DNA from: Acanthamoeba sp. SK_2022b
Lineage: Eukaryota; Discosea; Longamoebia; Acanthamoebidae
Assembly: GCA_027943245.1 (NCBI GenBank)
Contig: JANDJZ010000097.1
Span: forward strand, 45,800 to 109,799
Length of the DNA stretch: 64,000 nucleotides
Direction: 5' to 3'
Shown piece after piece: positions 56,224 through 64,000 of the stretch. Every line of letters begins with the position of its first letter. Within the stretch, counting starts at the first letter, position 1. The notes beneath the pieces are model-generated. The model made no database searches. It was not told where the DNA came from and worked only from the letters and a program-made list of their open reading frames with translations. Both the position numbers and the translations under genes were made by a program.

Positions 56224-58524
56224 ATGCAAGAGGCCACCCAAACCACACACAGCTCCTCGCCCACCTTAGACGCCGACCCCTCCGCGGCGCACGTTCCGCT
56301 CGACGTGGTGTCATCTTCGGCCAAGGTGGGCCCACGAACTCCCTTCTTTATACTTCGCCCGACGTGATGGCCACGGCTACTCGGAGCACATCTTTTCTCT
56401 TTCCTTCTCAGTCCCGTTCTCTTCGTGTGTCGACACTAATATTACTCTTCCGAGGAGAGCAGAAGAGGGGTCCAAAGAAGCAGTACCAGCGCCGCAGGAA
56501 GGAGTCACAGAAACAAGTCGAGGCTCGAAGACGTCTACAAGAGCATCGGCAGCGATGGTTGCGCCAGGTCTGTCTGACAGCGCACCCCTCCTTCTTTGGC
56601 TTTCCTCAAGAGGAATGACCTCCCTCTTTTCACCCGTACCCCTAGGTCCAGAGCCCTGACGGGTCCGAAGGCGCAGACAGCGTTCCTAGTCTCGATGGCG
56701 ACGATACCGACGGCGAGGATGCCATGGCACATGAACACGACCCCGGGTCACCTCCTCTTACGACTACAACCACTGCAATTGGCTGCGAGAGAGACTTGAT
56801 TTCGTCGGCCAAGAAGCGGCACAGACGGAGGGAGAGTGAGCGGCTCCTCGCCGAAGCGGGAGCCAGCATCAAGCAGGAGAAAGGCACCAACCAACTTGAC
56901 AAGCGTGCCCTCGCCAGCGGCTGGAAGGCCGTCATCAAGTACCCAGGGCGATCTTGATCACTTTTTTTTATGTGCTTTCTTGCAAGCACGAGTCTCACCC
57001 CGCCAAAACCGCGCATCGCTCACGCACAGGCCCAAGAAGGGACTGGCGAACGGCGAGGAGGAGACAGTCTACGTGGGACCGGATGGCAAGGAATACAGAT
57101 CCCTGCGGCTGGTGAAGCGCATCGTAGACGGGACCCAATACAAGAAGTATGACGACGAAGGCGATGACGACTACGACCACGAGGGGCGCAGCAAGCCCAT
57201 TGCCAAACGGCTCAAGCGCCACTCGGGGGAACTGTCAGACGCACAAGCCGATGATTCCAAGGCCGCACTCAGGGCTCTGCTCCAGGTCAAGCACGAGGTA
57301 TCTCCACTACGCCAACGAGCTTAAGCGCGCAAGGAGAAAGTCGTGCATGACGTTGTGCGCTGCGTGTCGTGCGTGGCAGCCTGTACAATCATCACAAAGC
57401 TCGATGTTGGAGGTGGCCCAGTTCCTGGACGCACTGGCAACGGCGGCAGTGGGGCAGGTGCCCACACCCAAGGACGATAGCGGGACAACGAGATGGACCG
57501 ATCCCGGCAAGGCGAACGATGGCGAAGTGCAGGAAGCCGGCACCAAGGCAGGGCTCCATGGCCACCTTGTGACCCTGGTGAAAGAGGAAATAGAAGGCAG
57601 CAGCGAAAGCGGCACCGAAGAGGCGCAACAGCATCAGAGGCACAAGCGCAAACGATCGGCCAGGAGCAGCGACGCGAGTGTGGCAGACAGTTATCAATCG
57701 CGGGTGCAGGTGCGTACAAGCTGCCGGTCCCACACTCAGCAAAGGGTTGGATGAGCTAAGTCTCTTCACTTTCAACTACCGTCGTCATATCTCCCTAGGC
57801 GATTATGGCGCGCGGTAATCAAATATGCCGCAGTGCGTCAACTGCATCGTCAAGTAGTGCCGACTCCAGTAATATCAACGGTGCCGCGCGAGGCCGACAC
57901 AGCTCGCCCGGTCTAACGGGCTCCCCTCTGCCTCCAGTCTACCGCCAAGAAGGAGCAGCTGCACTGATTTCGACACAACTGGGAAGTGCGGCGGCTGATC
58001 AGAATCACGAAGAGCACAAAGTGAGGGTCGTGATGCAACAGCTGCTTGACCACTTCTCAGAACACGTGCGATCAGCCTTGGCCAACGCCAGCCCCAACTC
58101 GGGCTTGCCTTCTCTCCGGCCATTGCCTACTCACACACCAGCTCGGTCAACAGCTTCCCCTTCTCCCTCCTCTTTACTTGCCCTGTTACCCTCGGGGGGC
58201 TCTCCGCTCTGGTCGCTGGCCGCCGTCACCAGCACGACCTCACCACCTTCTGTCACTCCGCCCTCTGTCGCCGCCTCCAGCTTGAGCGCCACCACTCCTC
58301 CTCTCCAGGCACTCTCGAGGCCTGCTGCTGCCCTTCTGTCCTCTTCCCTCGCTTCTCTGCACCCGACACGACTCCCCTCCATCGCCGCTCTTCTCGGGCC
58401 CGCCACGTCTCTCGCTGCCGACCCACCGCGTGGCCTTCCCCTACCGCGTGTGCCCACAGGACCACCCCAACCGACTGTGCGGCTCGTGACAGCCGCAGAG
58501 AGCGAGCCCCACCACGGGGAGTAG
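56224..58524 (+). CDS. Nuclear protein with MBD-like patch
   Basis: Six exons give 607 residues: 56224-56325, 56463-56567, 56646-56938, 57030-57297, 57380-57709, 57799-58524. Basic stretches (RGPKKQYQRRRKESQKQ; AKKRHRRRESERL; IAKRLKRH) suggest nuclear localisation. About residues 157-210 read ALASGWKAVIK, PKKGLANGEEE, TVYVGPDGKEYRSLRLVKRI. This W...V, Y-x-x-P-x-GK-x-x-RS-x order resembles a methyl-CpG-binding (MBD/TAM) domain. The resemblance is by eye only, and another DNA-binding fold is possible. The C-terminal 240 residues are Ser/Pro/Ala-rich and disordered. Divergent from the SETD3-like gene. The 56463 acceptor (GAGCAG) is weak. Confidence 0.65.
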
Positions 58525-58802
58525 AGTAAAGCTAGCAGCCATGGCCGTGCATCTCCTCGCGAGGCAGAAAACTGGCATGTTCTTGGTATGTTCTTGGCCA
58601 ATCCGGCTAAACAGACGGCAATAGGCAAAACCGGAAGGTCACGTGACTGGCGGGGCTGAGTTTTATCTCGAAATTTCCATTCGCTATTGGCTGGGCGTTT
58701 CTACTGCTACCACGGATCTCGCCCGCCAACTCGAGTCGGGGTACCGCCAACAGAAAGGCGTTGTCTGTTTGCCCGGACCGCTGCAAAACAAGAACACAGT
58801 TG

Positions 58803-60996
58803 ATGGAGTCGAGCTGCGCGAGCGATGAGGCTGCCCTCGCCGCACTACCCTGCTGGGCCAACATGGATCTCGAGGACGCGCGGGCAATCCTCGAGAATTG
58901 CTCCATTGCCGTTCATTTTGTAGACGCAGAGGGCACCATCGTCTACGCGAACAAAGCCGAACTTGATTGCCTTGGTAATGCTCCCCCCCCAATCCTTGGT
59001 TTCTTGCCTTGCTTACCAAGGCAAACGACTTTCCCATCCCCATCCCGCGTGACACACCAGGCTACACAAGGGAGGAATACTTGGGTCGCAACATCTCGGA
59101 GTTTCACGCCAGCCAAGAGACCATAGGCGACATATTCGCTCGGCTCAAACGACGAGAGACCCTGCTCAACTACGAGGTACTGTTGCTCGTAACAGGGACA
59201 CGAATCCACACCAGTTGACGGTCCATTGCTTGGGGGCGTGTGGCTGGCACGAACAACAGGCGGAGCTGCGTTGCAAGGACGGCACACGCAAGGTGGTGCA
59301 AATCAACAGCAACGTCTACTGGAATAACGGCCAGTTCGTTCACACGCGGTGCTTCACGAGGGACATCACGGATCTCAAGCGCGCGCAGCTCCGCTTGCTG
59401 GAGGAGCAGCGGCTCCGTCTCGAAGAGGCCGAGGAGTACAAGCGCAAGCAGAATGACTTCATCGACATGCTCTGCCACGAGGTACAACGTTACATTCACC
59501 TCACTCACTCACGCCTCAGCTCATCGGTTTCTGTTTACCCCACGTTGCCTCCTGGCCGTCGCTCATGAGCGTCTTATCTTGTGTCGTGCCAGCTTCGCAA
59601 TCCGTTGAATGGGGTACTGGGTCTGCTGGCGTGTGTGCGCGAGGAGGTGGAGAGCCTGCGGCAGGCCATCCTCAAGAAGGACTTCATCGCATCGGAGAAC
59701 AGAGTGGAGTACGCATCGCAGTTTCTGGCGCACATTGACGAATGTGCACAGCACCAGCGGGTGATCATGGACGATGTGCTCAGCCTCTCGCGCCTCGAGA
59801 CGAAGGACCCCAGCGAGGTCAATCACACGACGTTCGACCCTCGCCGCACGCTCGAATCGGGGGTCAACATGTTCGACGGCATGGCACGGATGAAAAACCT
59901 TCGTTTCCAGATGGACACCGCGGGAGTCCCGCCGGGTGCTGAGGGGCTCGTTGTGACCGACGAGAACCGGCTGAAGCAGATCCTGATCAATCTCCTCAGC
60001 AACAGCGTCAAATACTCGAGGGAGGGAGGCTGCATTACCGTCGCTCTCCGCCGCTTCACCAAGCCACTCGAAGATGGCTCCGACCAAGGCGACGGCCACG
60101 TCTACCTGGAGGGCAGCGTGACAGACAGGGGGCTGGGCATCTCGGAAGAGGAGCAGGCCCTATTGTTCGCGCCCTTTGCCAGCATCAAGCGCAAGCGGGT
60201 GCTCGAGTACGGTGGATCGGGGCTGGGCTTGCGCATCACCAAAGAGCTGGTGGACCTCATGCATGGCTCCATCTCGGTGAGGAGCAAGATAGGCGAGGGA
60301 AGCGTGTTCACGTTCGTCATTCGCTGCGGACTTCCCAAGCCAGGCGCAGTGGCCAACGACGGCAAGTTGGCCACGAACACGTCGCAGACGGCGATGCACG
60401 GGAGCGAGGCCGCCGAGACACTTATCAGAGAAGCCGAAGAACGGGTTAACAGTGAAGCGCTGGACTCGACGTCATCGGCGCTCTCCCGACGGCCGCGAGT
60501 GCTGGTATGTGAAGATAACCACATCAATCAGATGGTGCTGTCCCGGTTCCTGGAGCGGCGCAACATTGAGTACGCCATCGCATCCTCAGGCGAAGAGGCA
60601 CTCCGGCTCTATCGTGAGTCGCTTGCCCACACCGATGGCTGCCAACTCCCTTTCGACATCGTGTTCATGGTACCACCCTCGCTGGAGCAACCTATGACGG
60701 CGCGTGTCGTCGGTCTGCGCAGGCTCACTCACACACGGCGCATCCGTGTCTGCCAGGACATCGAACTGCCGGGTATGAACGGCATTGAGGCGACGATGCA
60801 GATCAGGAAGATCGAAGAGGAGTACAACAGCAAGCGACGTGTTCCGGTCGTGTGCATGTCGGGGTACACGCGAAGCGAGTACAAGCTGATGGCCTTTGGG
60901 GTAGGGATGAACGACTACATCAGCAAGCCGTTCTCCAAGGATAAGGTTTATCAGCTTATCGACCATTATGTGACGACACACAACATCACGACCTAA
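58803..60996 (+). CDS. PAS-containing hybrid histidine kinase
   Basis: Five exons give 608 residues: 58803-58974, 59061-59176, 59260-59481, 59593-60669, 60757-60996. A PAS domain (ENCSIAVHFVDAEGTIVYAN, ending FTRDITDLKRAQ) is followed by a histidine kinase core: H box DMLCHELRNPLNGVLGL, N box NRLKQILINLLSNSVKYS, G1 DRGLGISEEE, G2 GGSGLGLRI. A receiver domain completes it: VLVCEDNHINQMVL, phospho-acceptor in FMDIELPGMNGIEA, Lys in YISKPFSKD. No membrane segment, so it is probably cytosolic. The last intron is a multiple of three bases, so the frame stays open through it, but splicing restores FMDIELPGMNG. Confidence 0.92.
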
Positions 60997-61164
60997 ACTT
61001 GTACAGGACCCTATTTATTATTATTATCATTATAAAAACGCTTTTAAGAACAAAGCGGCGAATCATTTATTCTTTTGGTAATAAAAAACAAAACCAAACG
61101 AAACAACAAACTGAAACACTGCAATACAGCGCTGCCACTGAACCTTCGCACTGGCATCTGCGAG

Positions 61165-63108
61165 ATGAGGAGCTGGTGGCGCGCATGCACAAGCTGCAAT
61201 CGAGGAGCACGACGAGCATACTTCACAACAGCCGTTGATTTAGAGGGCCCCAAGTATTCACTCTACTTGATTACGGATTCGGGTGGTCTGACGCGAGGAA
61301 GGCCGCTGGAACAACTCGTCGAAGAGGCCATACATGGAGGCGTGACGATGGTGCAAGTGCGAGAGAAGAAGGCATCAACACGGGACTTCATCGATCTCGC
61401 GAACAGGGTCAAGGCCGTGACGCAGCGCCATGAGGTGCCGCTCATCATCAACGATCGTCTTGACGTGGCGTTAGCGGTGGGTGCCGATGGCGTACATGTA
61501 GGACAGGATGACATGGCTGCTGCCACCGCCCGGGCCCTGCTCAAACCTCATCGATCCTCCTCCACCGGCCGAAAGATGTTGCTGGGCGTAACCGCCACCA
61601 ACGAAGCGCAAGCCAGGGCGGCAGAGTTGGCGGGAGCCGACTACTTGGGCACCAGCGCCGTCTTCCCCACAAGCACCAAGACGGACGGAGGCGAGGGCTA
61701 CGTGATCGGCCTCGAGGCCGTGGAGCGCATCTGCAGGGCCACGTCGCTGCCCGTGGTGGCCGTGGGCGGGATCAACGCCACCAACGCCGCGCAGATCGTG
61801 GCGCATGGCGCAGCGGGCGTGGGCGTCGTGTCAGCCATCGTTGGTGCCGACTGCCCGAGAACAGCCGCCGCGGGACTCGCAGCTGCCATCGATTCGGCCC
61901 TGCCCAAGTACTCCAAGGAGCTCGCCGCCAAGGCAGCCGCCTCCACCACTCTCGTGGCGCGTGTCGCGCAGCTGTGTGTGTGTGAGCCTTGTTTGTGCGC
62001 GCGCCAGCCTCGCGGTGCGGCGGGCCTCGCTGATATGCGTGGACACAACTCGGCGCATGTCAGGCCGCCGAGGCGCTCGCGCGGGTGAGAGCAAAGAGGC
62101 CGCTCGTGCAAAACGTGACCAACTACGTGGTGATGAACGACACGGCCAACGCCACCCTGCAAGCCGGCGGGTCGCCCGTGATGGCCCACGAAGACGGCGA
62201 GATGACAGAGCACGCCCAGGCCGTGGTCCTCAACATGGGCACCCTCGACGACTATTGGCTGCAGCAGATGAAGACCATCGGGCGTGTGGCCAACGCGCTG
62301 GGCGTGCCCATCGTGTTCGACCCCGTCGGCGCCGGCGCTACCCACTACCGCACTGGCACGTGCAGGCCCTCCCGGCTCACCACCCGACTCAGACTGACGC
62401 CACGTCGCCTGGTCTCGTTGGCGTTCTTGCTCATCTGCTCATGCTCGTTTTCCATCTTTGTACGCTCGACTGGTGCAGGAGCTGCGTTGCAGTTGCTGGA
62501 AGACCTGCGGGTCTCGGTGTTACGAGGCAATCCGGGCGAGCTGGCCGCCCTGCACCTGGCCCTCAACGCCGTAGAGCCTTTGCACATCGGCGAGCCTCTT
62601 GTTCGCGGTGTCGACAGCCCTGGCCTCGTCCCCAACAGCCAGTCGATCGTCCAGTCTCTCGCTCGAGCCAAGCACACCGTCGTGGCGATGACCGGTATGA
62701 CCTGCGCACCGCTAGTTTTGATGTGTGCTCACCTGTGCAACCTTGCCAGGCAAGCAAGACCTGGTGACGGACGGGGAGCGGCTGCTCCAAGTCCACAACA
62801 ACCACATCCTGCTGGGGCAGCTGACGGGCACGGGCTGTATGGTCACCTCGCTCATCGGCGCGTTCGTGGGCGCCCTCAGCACTACCGAGAGCACGCACGC
62901 CGTCGCGGACAGGCGGCGGCTCGTGCTCGAGTCGACGGCTGCTGCGCTGGCCTACTTTTGCCTCGCGGCTGAGCGGGCCGGGGCCAGGACCATCGCCGAG
63001 GGGCTCGGGCCGGGCAGTTTCCGCACGGCTCTGCTCGACGAGCTCTTCCTCCTCACCCCGCACCAGCTCGAGCAGCACGCTCGCATCGTCGACGTTCGCC
63101 TATTGTGA
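61165..63108 (+). CDS. Bifunctional thiamine-phosphate synthase / hydroxyethylthiazole kinase (THI6-type)
   Basis: Four exons give 554 residues: 61165-61962, 62064-62355, 62479-62694, 62750-63108. The first exon is a complete ThiE TIM barrel: SLYLITDSG, VTMVQVREKKAST, LIINDRLDVALAVGADGVHV, DYLGTSAVFPTSTK, VAVGGINATN. The rest is ThiM: VRAKRPLVQNVTNYVVMNDT, VFDPVGAGATHYRT, VSVLRGNPGE and the anion hole GQLTGTGCMVTSLIGAF. Together they join HMP-PP with thiazole phosphate and make that thiazole phosphate, the same domain order as yeast THI6. The N-terminus (MRSWWRACTSCNRGARRAYF) is basic and looks like a mitochondrial presequence. The intron after 62355 begins GC (ACTG/GCACGT) and is a multiple of three. 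Confidence 0.93.
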
Positions 63109-63236
63109 TACCTTCGTTATGAAGGAGGTTGCGCCAAAAACCCATCAACCCCTCACGGCCGTGACTTGGTGGCTTGTATTTTGATCGATTTCGCGGGCGT
63201 GCTTTACAGGGGCAGGCGTGCGTCGTTCTGGACGGA

Positions 63237-64000
63237 TCAGACGGGGAAGGCTTCCTTGGCGTGCGCCATGTCCCAGAACATGAACTCGAACTTGGACGTC
63301 TGCACGAAGCACTCCCGCATGCGCCGCCTCTGCTCGTCGCCCAGCCCCGCCGCCACTCTGTCGTCGTGGCGTTAGTAGATGTCTCTAAAAATATATAAAT
63401 AAATATAAAAATATAAGAAAAAAAGAGAGCATTAAACCTGGTGGTGATGTCAATGAGGCTCTTGGTGGTGGCGCTGAAGTCTTCGCTGCCGTAGGTGGCG
63501 ATCCAGCGCGCGTACTGCGGGTGCGGGCTGCCCTTGGACTTGAGGTAGTTGCCCACCTCGTTGTAGATCCAGGCGCACGGGAGGACGGTGGCGACGCCCT
63601 CGTAGTAGGGCCGATCGAAGCCGATGCGCAGCATGTACGACGTGTAGAGCATGTTGGTGGGGCTGGCGGGGTGGGCCTCGAACAGCGACGCCAGGTCGTC
63701 GACGTCCATGCCCCACTCGCGGCAGAACTGCAGATGCATGGCGCACTCGCCGCCCACTATCGATTTGGCCGACTCGAGGAAGAGCAGCATCCCTGCGCTG
63801 CTGTCCGCCTTGGCCGCCAGCAGCGCCAGGCATCGCGAATACTCCCTGAGGTAGTGCATGTCCTGCACAATGTAAAACTATATATATATATATAGAGAGA
63901 GAGAGAGACATATGTCATCGATAAGTCGTCAACCATCAACGAATTGAAAGAAGCCTTGGCACCTTGAACACATCTTCGGGCAGCTCTCCGGTGGTGAGGC
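63237..64000 (-). CDS. TenA/THI-4 family protein (5' end outside window)
   Basis: Partial gene read leftward from the window edge. Exon to about 63963 ends PEDVFK, the next (about 63863-63438) starts DMHYLREYSRCLALLAAK, and the last (63357-63237) ends in TGA. Family motifs: FCREWGM, TSYMLRIGF, TVLPCAWIYNEVGNYL, IATYGSEDF, and the catalytic-Glu region TSKFEFMFWDMAH. TenA proteins hydrolyse aminopyrimidine or thiamine breakdown products in thiamine salvage. It faces the THI6-type gene with 128 bases between stops. The intron 63437-63358 holds a textbook TACTAAC branch site, and reading it as coding would give a false stop. Confidence 0.88.
63878..63909. repeat. (TA)n(GA)n microsatellite in TenA intron
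   Basis: Eight TA units pass into about seven GA units in the intron between the two TenA exons at the right edge. On the sense strand this is a CT-rich tract before the acceptor. Confidence 0.9.

Noticed and set aside
63358..63437. TenA as a pseudogene because of an in-frame TAA
   Set aside because: The TAA is part of a TACTAAC branch site inside an intron. The downstream CAG restores the family sequence.

Overview
This is a nuclear segment from a eukaryote, almost certainly an Acanthamoeba-type amoebozoan. The genes are closely packed, rich in G+C and CpG, and cut by many short introns of roughly 40-140 bases that usually begin GTGCG, GTACG or GTGAG and end CAG. The gene content fits too: a receptor kinase with a tyrosine-kinase catalytic loop, an amoebozoan-type PP2C-like protein, a hybrid histidine kinase, a full-size ABCG pump and a TBC1D5-like protein. 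No bacterial-style operon, rRNA, tRNA or CRISPR array was seen. The species call is inference from composition and gene families. Exon joins were worked out by hand from splice-site consensus, reading-frame continuity and family conservation.

Layout. 1-16.9 kb: a 5'-partial-intact acidic repeat protein (-), then a PP2C-like protein, a SMYD-type SET protein and a receptor tyrosine kinase, all (+). About 17.1-24.4 kb: an island with no intact host gene, lower G+C and almost no CpG. It holds decayed LINE endonuclease and reverse-transcriptase fragments in opposite orientations, two long hairpins, a diverged tandem repeat and unidentified coding remnants. 24.7-30.5 kb: MPPED2-like metallophosphoesterase (+), Ras/Rab-like GTPase without a lipidation cysteine (-), thioredoxin (+), CutA (+), KH-Smr protein (-). 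30.7-36.5 kb: RAD5/HLTF-like SAP-SNF2-RING protein (+). 37-43.2 kb: ABCG/PDR transporter (-). 43.6-45 kb: enoyl-CoA hydratase/isomerase (+). 45.1-55.7 kb: TBC1D5-like GAP, a two-SH3/zinc-ribbon/coiled-coil protein and a SETD3-like actin-histidine methyltransferase, all (-). 56.2-64 kb: a nuclear protein with an MBD-like patch (+), a PAS hybrid histidine kinase (+), a THI6-type fusion of ThiE and ThiM (+) and a convergent TenA/THI-4 gene (-) that runs off the right edge.

Connections. The last two genes form a thiamine synthesis/salvage pair. Three genes concern protein methylation or chromatin (SMYD, SETD3-like, MBD-like). Several concern membrane traffic, signalling or the cytoskeleton (RTK, TBC1D5-like, GTPase, SH3 protein, SETD3-like). 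Simple repeats sit mostly inside introns and often press directly against 3' splice sites. In the RAD5-like gene a repeat-linked duplication has created a frame-preserving 27-base decoy exon in the RING finger. The CpG-depleted island beside CpG-rich host genes is the strongest large-scale signal and suggests long-term cytosine methylation of transposon DNA.
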